DNA of 64,000 nt from Isoetes taiwanensis (lineage: Eukaryota; Streptophyta; Lycopodiopsida; Isoetales; Isoetaceae). A model generated the notes under the pieces. That model was given only the letters and a program-made list of their open reading frames with translations. It was not told the DNA's origin and ran no database searches. Within the stretch, counting starts at the first letter, position 1. Every line of letters begins with the position of its first letter. Shown here piece by piece: positions 46,253 to 58,306 of the stretch. A program made the position numbers and the translations under genes. The DNA lies in the NCBI GenBank assembly GCA_021234155.1, contig JAJEKV010000050.1:9552760-9616759 (forward strand), written 5' to 3'.

Positions 46253-46440
46253 ATAGATGATGTTTACCTTTCTTTCTAGAATAGAAGGTAAACAAAGTTC
46301 TAGAACTTCAAAGCTAGTTAGGGGGTAGTTAGCGGTAAGTTAGTTCATACTTTTCCTCCATTTCCCTATTTATGTGCTTTCACGTTTCTTTTTCTCTTCA
46401 TCAGCTCTCTTGGTACATTTTCTCTCTTTCCTAGTGTTTG
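46253..46440. repeat. Dispersed LTR-like repeat, copy b
   Basis: Tandem-duplication counterpart of 38,530-38,740. Confidence 0.65.
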
Positions 46441-46671
46441 GCCATTCTGATCTGCCAGTTTGGCTGCTCAGAGTTTATTTTATTTTTGCCCTTTTGTTAC
46501 TTTCCAACGTTGTTGCCGCCATGATTTTCTCAGGCAACATTTCCTATCTATCACGGGTTTGTTGCTATGCTTCATCACATTTCTCTCTTCCTGCTTTGTT
46601 TAGTGCATCTAGGAGGTGTATGATATGGCCCCAAAAGTTGCAGCAAGCCTTAGAAAGAGGCATTCATAGAT

Positions 46672-47001
46672 CTTAAATGGGTTCCCGAATGGCTTAAGCC
46701 CATGGAGAGCAAATTGGAGGTTGGGATTGATGATTTGTTCGGCACCAAGGCAGAAATGGTTGTGGTTATGGGATCCAAGAATTCATTGCTGCAAGAAGAG
46801 ATTCAATGGAAGAGCAGCAAAACAAGAGACTATCTCTTGAACTATCATGAGAAAATCAAAGAATATGAGTTCTTGAATCAAATAAAGGATTTGTTTGCAG
46901 ATTTAGAATACTATTTGCAGTTGCACAAGTCGTCCTTAGACGCAACAACCAAAGCCATTATTGATAAAGTTAGCTCTTCAATTTCTAACAGAAAAAAATA
47001 A
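46672..47001 (+). CDS. Small unknown ORF, intact in copy 2
   Basis: Open from just after a TAG near 46,652. In frame it reads FIDLKWVPEWLKPMESKLEVG and ends NRKK at 47,001; the first Met is at 46,702 (99 residues). The sequence is helical and charged (MGSKNSLLQEEIQWKSSK, YHEKIKEYEFLNQIKD). No family is recognised. It could be the last exon of a gene fragment (an AG just upstream could be an acceptor) or a retroelement coding piece. Copy 1 carries a 26-bp deletion that destroys the frame. Confidence 0.35.
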   Translation, partial: LKWVPEWLKPMESKLEVGIDDLFGTKAEMVVVMGSKNSLLQEEIQWKSSKTRDYLLNYHEKIKEYEFLNQIKDLFADLEYYLQLHKSSLDATTKAIIDKVSSSISNRKK

Positions 47002-47750
47002 TCTGCATCAGAGATAAGGAAGGACCAAGAGTTGCAGTGTATTATGAGTTGGGGGGTTTAACCCCTTTTTATGTGAAAACTGCCCTGGAATGAGGATTTT
47101 ATCCTTCTGGTGGCTTTGTTCATATGATTAGAAGATCTGTGGTAAGTCTGCAAAACTCAGAATGCTGTTGACTTTAAGGATTCTAGTTTTTAAGTTTAAA
47201 TTTAAGATTAATTTTCGGTTCCCAGTTATTACGTTTAAGCCAACAGAAATAAAGGTGTTTTGTTTTGGCTGCTTGGAAAGAAACAAATTTTTTTTTTCCC
47301 CCTCCAATGCTTGGCTTTTCAGGGATTATTTTCTGATAATGATCTGTTGTCAATGATCTACTTAAGTCTCCCTTAGCTGCAACTGATTTAGTAAACACTT
47401 ACAAGTAAAGGCCATGTCGATCCTAAGTTATCTCTGTAGTTTCACATAAATCGAATTCCTTTGCCTGTGTTTTGTCTGCTTTTTCGTACCTTATCCAGTC
47501 TAGCTTAACCACCAATGATCCATAGAGTTCCTGTATTATGGATTACATACTGAGGCTCCAAATCAGAGCTAGGAACATCTTACCGCTTCTTCGTTTGACC
47601 CTGCCAATTCTTTGCATACCCCTACCGCTTCTTGCCTGCGCGGTGCCTGCCTTACCCTGCTTTCCATATGTAGCCGTGCTTTCTTGCTTGCCCTGTGACT
47701 CATAAGCATATGGCAAATTATCTTTTACTATGATTGTGGTAATGGTTTGG

Positions 47751-49000
47751 GGGAAAATAGGGGTAAGGGTTGTATTTCTTAGTAGTTGTATTTCTTAGTA
47801 TGATTATGTTAGTGGTTTGGCGAAAAATATTAGGGTTTTGGTAAAGAAAAATTCGACGTTGGCTAATTGTGGCAGTTGTCGTGGCGGCTGCCGTCCGAGC
47901 ATAGGGGAAGCTGAGAAGTCAGGGAAGGAGAAGAAGTCCGGCGGACCTGAGAAGCCCTGCACCTGAGAACAACAGCTGAGAATCTTATGGCGCCTGAGAA
48001 ACTTTGCTGAGAAGCTTTGCACCTGAGAAGCTGCGAGCTGGAGTTGTGGCCGATTTTTTGCTGGAGTTTCCTGGAGTTTGTGGGCTTCCTGGAGTTTGGA
48101 AACATACTCGGTTTCTAGCTGTGGCTATGGTTGGCGATGGGGCTTAGGATAGATGGAGCTCGGGTGGAGATAAGCAGGATAGAGCAGGACCTCGAGCAAG
48201 ATTAGTATGTACGATCTTCTTCGGCCAAATTTGGGAAGCTATTTTGCTGAGTTTCGGCCAAATTTGGGAACTTACTTTTCTCGGTTTCATTGTTGAAGCT
48301 GAAATTGCAGTGCTCTTTGTGCTATGCCACGTTCTCAATAAATGCCAGCTCTTCACTCTAAATTCTTCTCATCTGTTCTTCACTCTCCCCTTCCTATCTC
48401 TCTTTTGTGAATGCAATGGTGTTCGTGCATTTTTTGTCTGTATAGATTGAAGTATACCATGTATATATGTATGTATAATAACCATATGGGATGCACACGT
48501 TTATACGTGGGTCTGATGTGGAAATTCCGCAGCCCTTCATTTGGTATATTCATGGAATTATGCTTGGATCCAATGATCCAAAAAAAAACAATAAGGATAG
48601 TGCAATAAGGATAGTGGAGTAAGCATAAAAGGCAGTTCTTACCTTGCCCTGCGACCCATAAATATAACTAGTACTACACCTACTTTCAGTTGTTTAGATA
48701 TTGTTTGAGGTTGGTATTTAAGCCCTTGTTATATGGATAGAGCAATGTTGGCTTTTGACGAAGTAACAGTTTACTCCCACCTTGACCTTGGTGTCTTTCG
48801 ACCGAAGTCTTCTTACAGCGGCTTAGAAATTGTTTTTCGGATTTTATGACCTTCTAGCATAATTTTTCTATCTCTCAACCTCTAGGTTTTTCCCAAGTTA
48901 TGTGAACAACTTTTGACACTTGGCCCTACTTAACGAGTTTACATTTTTCACTCTTTCTCTTCTTCGGCATTAGTTTTCTTGGTTCCCAAAGAAGGTCTAG
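47751..49000. other. No gene seen; degenerate CCTGAGAA repeats
   Basis: 47,905-48,030 is a loose array of CTGAGAA phrases (GAAGCCCTGCACCTGAGAA, GGCGCCTGAGAA, GCACCTGAGAA). TTCGGCCAAATTTGGGAA occurs twice (near 48,219 and 48,253). AATAAA near 48,339 with a following CT-rich run could be an LTR poly-A region. Confidence 0.5.
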
Positions 49001-49002
49001 AA

Positions 49003-49190
49003 ATGATGTTTACCTTCGTTAGAATAGAAGGTAAATAAAGTTCTAGAACTTCGAAGGTAGTTAGCGGTAAGTTAATTCATTCTTTTCCTCCATTTCGCTA
49101 TTTATATGTCTTGACGTTCCTTTTCCTCTTCATCAGCTCTCTTGGTACATCTCCTCTCTTTCCTAGCGTTTGGCCCACTCACCCACCCTT
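49003..49190. repeat. Dispersed LTR-like repeat, copy c, outside the tandem duplication
   Basis: Diverged copy of 38,530-38,740 with the same hairpin start, GTTCTAGAACTTC, TAGCGGTAAGTTA and CTCTTCATCAGCTCTCTTGG. Confidence 0.65.
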
Positions 49191-49249
49191 CTCCCAGTTT
49201 TGTACCTTTTCTATGTAAACTAACACCTTATGAGATGCCCTAGTGCATG

Positions 49250-49330
49250 TTTTGAAGGCCTTTGTGCTTGGTTAAGGCCCTGGTGCCTAGTTGGAAGCCT
49301 TAGTGCCTGGTTAAGCCCTAGTGGGCTTTG
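49250..49330. repeat. About four degenerate 20-bp units (GCC..GTGC.TGGTTAA)
   Basis: Successive units: AGGCCTTTGTGCTTGGTTAA, GGCCCTGGTGCCTAGTTGGA, AGCCTTAGTGCCTGGTTAA and GCCCTAGTGGGC. No gene is seen from 49,330 to 50,560. Confidence 0.6.
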
Positions 49331-50564
49331 ATTGTGTTTCTTATGTGTGTAGGAAACAGTTGGTGAGTGCATTGTTTATAGCTTGGCATTTTGGACGAAG
49401 GTTTCGGTTTTTACACTCAAGACAAAGATCAATAGAGAAGGCATTTCAAATATGAGCGTTCAATTTCAACTTCATTGCTATAATGTAGTTTTTGCCCAAC
49501 AAGGCTTGTTAGCATGAGTGTATAGAGTCGATTATAATTTTTGGCCCTAGCATAGATTAGTAATACCATAATCTGAAAGGATGAGTTTTTTTAATCCCGG
49601 CCATAATGGTTTCACTACCTGGGTCGCAATATGTACTTATTCTTATTCTTGGTTCCTGAAGAAGTTCTAGAAGTGGCATGTTTTGGGAAGGTTGCAAGCG
49701 AGCACCCATCCGATGCCACACTAAGGCCTTTTTGCAAGCCAGGCTGTAAGGAGGTGCATAAGTCATCAATGGGTGCAGAAAGAAAAGAAAAGAAAAGAAA
49801 TTATAATCCAAGGTCCTAAGGATGTAACATGGACGCTGGATGGATATATGTAATATGATTAGTGAAATGGATAATATATTAGGGCTTGACCCAATAGTAT
49901 AGTTAAACGGGGAAAGCTTTAATAGAAATGTGTTCTTTCCTAATTCCGAGTTAAAGTAAGATATTCAATTGAATGGCTGAGTGCAAACAAGGCAGATGAC
50001 GAGGTAATCAGGTAAATCAAACAGAATAGGAAGAGCACACTCATTAAGGCAATACCTTGAAATTAAGGCCTATGGATATAAGGGAAAAATTAAACATACA
50101 TGATCTCAACCGAGTATGGTGGTAGCTGAGCTCCCATATTACTGGCATGAAAAAAGTCTCGGGCCCTATGGGAGTAAAGGGACTCTAAACTCTTACTTAC
50201 TTACTTCCATTAAATGATAATAGTTAGCCAACACAAATGGATTGGCATTTGGCAACACGACAATTGGTAGTTGAGATCATTTACTCATCCTCTTGCATTG
50301 ACAGTTTGTATGTTCTTTGTGTAAGACATGTTGCAGGAAGACACTAATTTATGAAGGCCAAATGTTTTGAAGACCATGCTTTTTTGTAGTTTTAGAACTT
50401 CATATTTTTGTAGTTATTGCCTTTGATAAACATCCTTAATTATCACCACAAGGAGTATTGATTCGCATCACGTAAGTCAAGGAATCAATGTAATAATAAT
50501 ATGAATTATTGTTCACAACTTGGCAAAATGACAAGTGACAATGAAGTCATTTACTCATCCCTTT

Positions 50565-50776
50565 GCATTCTTAATTGTAGAGTGTAAAGCGATATTTATA
50601 GAACACATGTTGATGGAGCCCTTACCATAAGAGCATTTAGTCTACGCTTTCTATAGCGATGTAAAGGCATTCTTGATTGTAGAGTGTAGGGCGGTCTTTA
50701 TAGAATACACGTTGCATGGAGCCCTTTCCATTAGAGCTAAAGCAAGATATTTTGAGGTCTACGCTTTCTATAGTTA
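50565..50776. repeat. About 105-bp tandem duplication
   Basis: Units 50,565-50,666 and 50,667-50,776 share GCATTCTT(A/G)ATTGTAGAGTG, ATGGAGCCCTT and TCTACGCTTTCTATAG. The second unit has a small insertion. Confidence 0.8.
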
Positions 50777-51359
50777 CATTTCTATAGTGACGGACAACAA
50801 GTATTGAAGTCAATGAATCATCTAACTTACATTTAGAATAATGTTACTTGCAATTAGTTATTATCATTTCAATGTGAATTTCATAGTAACGGTTGCACTA
50901 ACCCATTGTATGAGTTCCATGGTCTACTGGTCTTGGTGACGTTAAACATTTTATTCTTTTCTTAAAATAACTAGCAAATGGTTATGCTTTGCTATATGAT
51001 GTATGTATTGCGGAATCTCGTAGATAATATGCTTAACTTTTAGCCTACCCATAAACAGTATGCACGGTGAAACCTTAAGAAATCATTGAAAAAAGAACTC
51101 ATAATAAGATTTCCTTGTATAATACATGTGAGCGAATTTCTTTTCAAACACATGTGAAGACATTACACGAGTTTATCTACACGCCAACTCAAAAGTCAAC
51201 ATATATAATGGTTGTCTTTAAACAAAGAAAAAAAAGGTGGGGCAGATGTTAGAGGTATGCTCAACGACAACTTGGCGAGTAAGGAGACAACTTGGCAAGT
51301 AAAGACGAGAAAACACTAAAATAGAATAGATTTTTAGCGTTCACAAAGACCAATAAGCC

Positions 51360-51526
51360 ATGGGACCATAATCACTAGCAAAGAACAAGTCAAGGTGACC
51401 AGGCAAAAAGGGAAGAGAAAGTCAACACAAAAGTAGGTGATCCTTTTTTCTTTTTTCTTTTTTGTTTTCCCTCTCTTTTCATGGGGCAAGAGAGAGTATT
51501 CATGACCTAAAAATGCTTACCTTACT
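51360..51526 (-). other. 3' flank / probable 3' UTR of the minus-strand NPF gene
   Basis: Partly matches the 3' flank of the plus-strand copy beyond 61,964 (GTTGACTT, CTTTTTGCCTGGTC), so the inverted duplication extends past the stop codon. Confidence 0.5.
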
Positions 51527-53844
51527 TTAGGCATATGGAGAGTTGGAAGGGTTGACAGCCCGAGGGCTGGGGACTGGGCGAGGACTATTGGGAAGAGATT
51601 TTTTCCTCTTGTGTTCTTCAATCTCTTCATAATAAGACCTTCCTTTGTACCACATGGCAAAGCCCACATAGGCAAAGAAGTTGATGAGCCCAAGAATGGA
51701 AAGCAGCCAATAGAAGTTGTATAGCTTACTGCGGTTAATGTTCCTGTATGGAAGCCAACCAGAGTTGCTGCCATGTCTGGTAACCTTGTTAACTATGGTA
51801 ACCACCACACTGCTAAGGTAGAAGCCAAGGGAGAGGGAAACTGAGAGCAAGGATGTGGCCATGCTATGCATACTTTCTGGAGATTCTGCATAAAAGAAAT
51901 CCAAAAGCCCTGCAGTTGTGAACATTTCTGAAATGCCAAAGCATATGGATGGCAAGGCCATCCAGAATGCACTTACTGGCACAGTTGCTCCAGGGTTATC
52001 CAGCAAACCATGTTCCTTTGCAGCATGAATCCTCTTTATCTCTACAAGTGCAGAGGCTGCTGTGCATGCACTTACAAACAGCACCCCAACTCCTACCCTC
52101 TGCAGATGTGTGATGCCCCTTTCATGCCCTGTTATTCTCCTAGCAACTGGCACAAATAGTAGATCATATAGTGGCAGCAGAATTAGGGATGCTATGATGG
52201 CGAAGAACGCGATCGATGCCGCCGGGAACTCGAAGCTCCCTATCTTTCTGTTCATGGATGTTGCCTCTTGCATGCTGAAGGATTGCAGTTGAGCTAGCAC
52301 ACAGCTTTGCAGAATTGTTGCTCCAAACATTGGCAGTACCCTTATGGCACACTTTGCTTCTTCAACTTGTGTCAGTGTGCAGAGCTTCCATGGACTTACT
52401 GGCCTTCCATTGACTATCGTGCTTGGATCTTGGACTGCTGCTTTGTCTAGACATCTGCAAAGTAGTCAAATTATTCGTTAGGACCGCTACTGTGCTTGCA
52501 AAACGTTTGAATTCAAATGCTGAATGGTAAAATGGTCAAATTTACAGGAGGCAAATTATGTAAGCATGAGGCATCTATCTTGGCTTTGCTGCATACTTTG
52601 TCTTATGCAATGATACATCAAGATAGCATATGCATCAAAACCAATTATGGTACTGCTGTATAATTTGCTAGACCAGACAATATGCATGAACATGAAATTT
52701 CATTGCAGAACTTCGAGAGCACCTAATCAAAGTTTTTACATACCTGAGTGAGGCTGTGTAAGCAACCACACCATGATGAGCTTCTTTGTCATACAGCAAT
52801 TCCCATGACTCTGGCGCGGGCAAGTTGCGGTTTTTGTATGCAGCTACAAGGACCTGTGCAATTCTCTGAAGAACACTGCTCTTAGTTTTATGTGCTCTGT
52901 AATACTTGATTCCAGCAATAAGGATGAGAAGTCCAACTCCAATTGCAGCACCGCATATACCATATCCCCATGCCCATGCTACTTCTTCAAGAACATAAGC
53001 AACAAACGTGGATCCAAGAAAACCTCCCAGGCAAAATGCAAAATAGAACCAATTGAAATATGTGGGAAGCTTTCTTTTCTCCACTGGATCATCTTCATCA
53101 AACTGATCAGCCCCAAGTGTTGGCAGATTGGGCCTCATTCCTCCAACTCCAATTGCCAATACGTAAAATCCTGCTAGCAGAAATCCTTTCTGTTTGCTGC
53201 TGGCTGCTACACAGTTTGGGGCTCCTGGTGTGCAAGAAGGGGGATGAAATGAAGGAACTGCTGCAGCAACAGCCAACAGCACATATCCCTGAAAATGAAT
53301 CATAAAGCAGACAAATTTTAGCCTCTAAAATTTGCATAAAACAGAGTAAAACCATGAAAACATTGCATAAAACAGAGTTCGCCAATTTTGAAAATATTGG
53401 TCTTACCACAACTTCCAGACATGCTGAGACAGCCAAAACCTTGAATCTGCTGCATAACGTGTCAGTTATATATCCTGCTGGTAAAGCTAGCAAGAATGCA
53501 GTGCCAAGAATATTATTGAAGGTATTGGCAGCTGCCACAGAGTCGTAGTTCATGAAAGTGAAGAGAAATGAGAAGGTAGTAAGCATGATGGAGAACTGCC
53601 CTGTATTTTCCAGTGCTGTGCAGCCTGATCACCCAAAAAGCCCAAGTTTAGAAAGGAACAGGGTAATGTCATCATCATCTCAGAAAATATTGTAGTAGAA
53701 CTTAAGAAAAAGTGCATAAACAGCTTTGAACAAAATGTTGTACGCATTAACATGGATTCGTGGCAGGAACATGCCATAGATAAATACTGCAGACTTCCAG
53801 CCCAGAGGCAGCTTGGCCCTCTTCTTAGGGTCTGCCTCCACTTC
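51527..53844 (-). CDS. NPF (NRT1/PTR family) transporter, copy A
   Basis: Four coding exons on the minus strand: 53,844-53,775 (70 bp), 53,624-53,407 (218), 53,288-52,744 (545) and 52,454-51,527 (928, stop TAA). Together they encode about 586 residues, the usual length for proton-coupled plant NPF transporters (nitrate, peptide or hormone substrates; plasma or vacuolar membrane). Family signs: NILGTAFLLALPAGYITD (TM2-3), GVGGMRPNLPTLGADQFDE, FNWFYFAFCLGGFLGSTFV (PTR2 signature), QVEEAKCAIRVLP, FPAASIAFF and the C-terminal YNFYWLLSILGLINFFAYVG helix. The ALEN segment with GTAFLLAL suggests subfamily 4-like, which is tentative. The ExxER proton-coupling triad of TM1 is not visible. Exon 2 starts MEV- or EVEADPKKR-like, and its true start codon lies in an unidentified upstream mini-exon. 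The first listed intron needs a GC donor. Substrate unknown. Confidence 0.88.
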
Positions 53845-54069
53845 CTGCAAAATAATGAAATCATCAGAAAGAGGAAATGGGGAAAAACTCAAGAACGAAA
53901 GGACAATTCAAAGTTCATATGATTTCTCGTATGCAAATTCTCGTGTATAAACATTTCACCACAAACCAAGCAATCTTTGTGAGAATGCGTTGAGTTGAAA
54001 GCTGAGTTTTTAATGCAATAACCAGTGTGTGCAGATATAGAGGCATAGAATAAGAAGATCATGGTATTA

Positions 54070-54530
54070 TTTCTAGTAAAAAAAAAAGGATTCATGTCCA
54101 TAGCCAGAACAGGGCACTTGCCATTGCCGCTTTGGAATCCAGCTCCAGATCTGGTGCCTCAATGTGTGTAGTACTAATGTAATGTGCTTATGTAGAAAGA
54201 TCGGCAAGCAATTCCTGACAAAGTCGTAGTGAACATTAATAAACAAAGACCAAAATTTTTTTAACACACGTGGGAACGCTTGAGGGCTCGGATTGACTCC
54301 GGGCTTCAATGGCCCTTGGCCTTAATGTGCGGAGTCAACTGCCAATTTGTTTGCCACGTAGGCAGCTAAAATCCATCTTGGTAGGACAGGAATCCGTCAA
54401 ACACACACACACAAACACACAGACGGTGTACACACGGTGTGTATTGTCAATCCTACCACTAGACCATGCCCCAAAGGACTGTAATACACGCATGTATATC
54501 CCGACTGACATTGCATATTGACACATTATC
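54070..54530 (-). repeat. SINE-like segment in the 5' region of NPF copy A
   Basis: On the minus strand it contains GGGCATGGTCTAGTGGTAGG, like a tRNA 5' half with A box, then a GT/AC-rich stretch and GGAGTCAATCCGAGC, like a B box about 200 bases later. The same segment lies in the other copy at 58,880-59,340, so it predates the inverted duplication. Confidence 0.55.
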
Positions 54531-55074
54531 CGGAGACATTGCTACTATTGGACACCACACATCAAGTCATGACTAGCATTCTCATGTTGTGTTTGTAAGT
54601 TCTAGGGTGTAGCTTGAACGTTATAAATTGTTATAAGATTTAAAGTCCTACCAAACCGTATGGGTTATAGTAGAAAAAAATTACCCTAGACCATAACAAT
54701 TATATTCTACAAGATATTTATCGCGAAGACCTTGGCCGCTACAAATATTTCTCTTTCATTTAAGCCATTTCTCTTTATCAAATTTCGCGATCATTTTTTT
54801 TTTATCGAATTTGTGCAAGTTCAAAATAATGTGAACGCTAAATTTGGTGTTGAACAAGCTGAACCCATTATCGATTCTAAATATGGAGGATTTTTCAGAA
54901 TATATTGGGAAGTGCAAGATTTTTTTGGGTATAAATAGCATTGGCCAAACAAATTTCAGAACCAAGGTATACGTGCTCTTTTATAGTTAGCACTTATTAA
55001 CTGCATATTGCGGCATACAGGCAAAGTGAATAAGCCTTAATGCAGAATAAAATTCAGGAGCTCTTTTGGTGATT
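54531..55074. other. No gene seen in the NPF spacer
   Basis: AT-rich DNA between the SINE-like segment of copy A and the palindromic minisatellite module. Confidence 0.5.
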
Positions 55075-55900
55075 GGATCGATAGGATAAAATTCTTAACA
55101 CACCCAGAGGTCAATATTCATCCCCTAAGAAAATAGTCCCCAGAAAGCAAAAACACCCATTAGACGTTAGAAACCGTAAACAAACATATATAGAAACAGA
55201 AAACATCACTGAGAGGTGGAAAAAGAAAAGAGCATCACCAACAGGTGGAAAGAAAAATAGCATCACCAACAGTGGAAATCATCTAGCATCACCAACAGGT
55301 GGAAGTCATCTAGCATCACTCAAGGGGTGGAAAAAGATAGAGATAGCATCACCCAGTGGGTGGAAAATAATTTGCATCACCCAATGGGTGGAAAACAAAC
55401 ATATATAGAAATAGAAAACATCACCGAGAGATGGAAAAAGAAAAATAGCATCACCAACAGGTGGAAAGAAAAATAGCATCACCAACAGGTGGAAATCATC
55501 TAGCATCACTAACAGGTGGAAATCATCCAGCATCACCCAACGGGTGGAAAAATATAGAGATAGCATCACCCAAATGGGTGAAAAATAATTTGCATCAATA
55601 CTTTGCATCAGCCATCGGGTAGAATAGAATAGAATAAATTTTTTAACACCAAAAAAGCATCACCCAATGGGTAGTCAGTACTGAACAGAAACATATAAAC
55701 AATAGACGAACTCAAATTAACATAGAAGGGCGGGTAGGGTAGGAAGCAATGGACAAGAAAAGAGATGCTGCTATGAGAAGACGCCGATAACGAGCCACAA
55801 GAGGGATGAGCACATATATAGCTGCTCGTCCCATCCCAGAATAACGATTCGAGGGCTCGGATCGATGCTATTCTTAACACACCCAGAGGTCAATATTCAT
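55075..55900. repeat. Module bracketed by a perfect 31-bp direct repeat
   Basis: The same 31 bases (starting ATTCTTAACACACCCAGAGG) occur at 55,091-55,121 and 55,870-55,900. GGATCGAT precedes both (55,075 and 55,859). Between them lie the palindromic minisatellite and about 180 bases of unique DNA. It could be a small non-autonomous element with short terminal repeats or an internal duplication. Confidence 0.8.
55204..55675. repeat. Palindromic minisatellite, about 16 CATCACC...GGTGG units
   Basis: Units begin at 55,204, 55,233, 55,261, 55,287, 55,314, 55,347, 55,375, 55,419, 55,449, 55,477, 55,504, 55,531, 55,564, 55,593 (degenerate), 55,607 and 55,658. Each core (CACC-AACA-GGTG or CACCCAATGGGTG) can form a tiny hairpin. 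Spacers of 10-18 bases are A-rich and follow a pattern. Units 1-7 and 8-13 are a higher-order duplication about 215 bases apart. Confidence 0.9.
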
Positions 55901-58198
55901 TGCCCCAGAGGATCAAAGAGCATTTTCATCGACCTCTTCCTTCCGATTATATTGGTTTTTATGGGGCAAGCAAATCTTGGATGATACCACCCGGAATTGA
56001 CCTTCAATTCCTGTTAATCAAGAAGAAATTGACTCGTCATCATTGCCCAAAATCCGTTGACCAAAACTGATGCAATTCTTTGCCAAAATTCAAAGGAAAA
56101 TAGGGATTTCCTATGAATTTGGATGAGGACTGACATTGCATTCAAATTCAAAAGAACTTCTAAAGTTTTGGCACCCAATTGAGGCATTCTTGAGGTATTC
56201 CACTCGAAGTACTGACTAAGGGAATCATGATTAATGAATACGCTAACAACTAGTAATATTTCAACAATTGTTATTGGATATGCAATCTCTAGTTGAAGCA
56301 GTTCCTGAATATCTTTTATCACCAAAAAGTAGACAAGAAGTATAGTTGATAAGCATAGATAGAACCTTATGAGAATTCAAGGTTGGGGAAGTTTCTGACT
56401 CGGGACGGTTTACCTTGCGAGTGTTCATCAATTCCTGAGCCCTATTGAGGGGTTTACTTGCTGTATACCTTATTCATTTGCCCCCGATGATTGTCCAGTT
56501 CTAGAACATTTGGAGGATGGTTCTTCTTTGATTTCATTCATTCCTTTTACTATTATGTGGTGTTATTATATCATTCAGTCCAACTTCAATGGGATCTCCA
56601 CTTCACTTCAAATATTGATGTTTTGTGCACAGAACCTTTCCCAAGAATGTTTCCAAGTTTTGGGAATATGGAACATGCTTGAGCAAACATGTTGCCAACC
56701 TAAAATATTATCTAGTAAGAAAAAAAAAACCTTAGATTCAATAGAAAAGATAATCATCTTAAGTTGCTTGTTATATTGGATAAAGCATTTTTTCAGAATA
56801 TTGAATTATTTTGGTAAAGATTCAAGATCACGTATTCGTCCAAAACCATAGGGGCACCCATATTTCATACTTCAAAATCATAGATACCCCCAATCATAAA
56901 TGACCATAACCGAAACGAGATGCACACACCCATGCTCAATCCATAGGACTGATGCATCCAACGACCCTGGTAGTCCAGGGTGCACCTCGTTTATAATATG
57001 TAGCATAAGTGAGACTGTAAAGAGAACGGAACATTGTTTTGTCAAAATTCAGATGTCAATAGTAGGTTGCATTCTATTAGATAGTATTAGGGGCGTTGCC
57101 ACAACAAATTTCTTGTATATACCTATATAGCTATTTGTTTTCTACTTTACAATTTAAAAAAAAAATAAAAACAATAAGAGTCTAAACCATCCAAAGTAAT
57201 ATATTTAAAGGTAGTAGCAGTTGGAAACGACTTAGATTACATGAATGGAGGTTGTTTGTACACATTTAGAACATGCAAAGTTTTGATAAATGTATATATA
57301 TGTCTTCTTCCACAAGTATGCCGACATCTTAATATATGAACTTGTCAATGTTTTTTGACAGAGGATAAGCATAATGATTTTTAATAGTAGTGTATATTGT
57401 CTGTAGCACTTTAGTGGCAAAGCATAATTATTTTATTTTATTACCTATTCAGACCAAGGAATGTTTACACCTACATATTGTCGTAACACATTAGAGCACA
57501 CATGTACAACATGTACTTCTTTGATATAGCTTATCTTGCAATAGTGATGATTCTCAAATACAACCACCTAGGTATAATGCTATAAATTAAGGACATATTG
57601 AGTTTTAAGGCCACTACTACTAAGTCTAATTCGAAAATGATATATTACGCACATTGTAGTCGAATACTCTATTACTTTCTCGTAGGTAATAGAGAAGATA
57701 AGGTTAGGGTTTCTAGTTGTTATATTGTGATTAACATAATTAGAGATCTATACTAAGACGTGTGAACATTTGGTTGCATTAGACAAGACAACCAAAAATC
57801 TTGCCTATGAACATCTAGCACAATCTACACTAGTGTAAACATATGTTTTCAATATTTGAAAAAAACTTGTGGAACATACAAATCTAACTACAAGAATGTC
57901 AATTAGATGATAGAAAATGGCTACTTGTATAATAAAGAATATGCAATGACTAGATAGCAAGAGAATTTTTATCGTTGTATGCATATGTCATTCACCCTTT
58001 TATATACGAAAATGGCGGGAAGTCATCATCTATTTAGACTTACATTAAGGTTGATTGGTAGGCTTAGAATTTAGAAAAGTTTCCCTCGAAAATAGAGTTG
58101 CTTTATCTTATTTAATAAGATAGGGTGACAGGGGCATTGCCAACTTTTTGTATCGGCCAAAATATGGACGGGAGACCTTGCCTACATATATAGTTCTT
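55901..58198. other. No gene seen in the NPF spacer
   Basis: AT-rich with short unsupported frames (for example 56,014-56,325 minus and 56,510-56,851 plus). No motif is recognised. Confidence 0.5.

Positions 58199-58232
<34 letters not shown>
58199..58232. repeat. (GATA)n microsatellite
   Basis: About eight GATA units. Confidence 0.95.
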
Positions 58233-58306
58233 GGATTTTTACGTCATGCCACATTGGCAGCATCCATGCGGACATATGACGGACCCCCAGAGAACCTGAA
58301 GCATGT

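Larger units (their letters stand above)
40028..47750. repeat. Tandem segmental duplication, copy 2 (about 7.72 kb)
   Basis: Directly abuts copy 1. It starts at GGAAAGCAGTGG and ends at 47,750. Some parts are better preserved than in copy 1 (PPR fragment, small ORF at 46,702). Large stretches, for example 43.4-44.0 kb against 35.7-36.2 kb, look almost identical, so the duplication is young compared with the retroelements. Confidence 0.95.

Noticed and set aside
55204-55675. Array of repeats and spacers that looks like a CRISPR
   Set aside because: The units are short (about 16 bases), imperfect, palindromic, with similar A-rich spacers and a higher-order duplication. The context is a plant nuclear genome with spliced genes and no cas genes.
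55306-55880. Minus-strand frames with repeated FHLLVML / PPVGDA
   Set aside because: They are translations of the palindromic minisatellite; no independent coding evidence.
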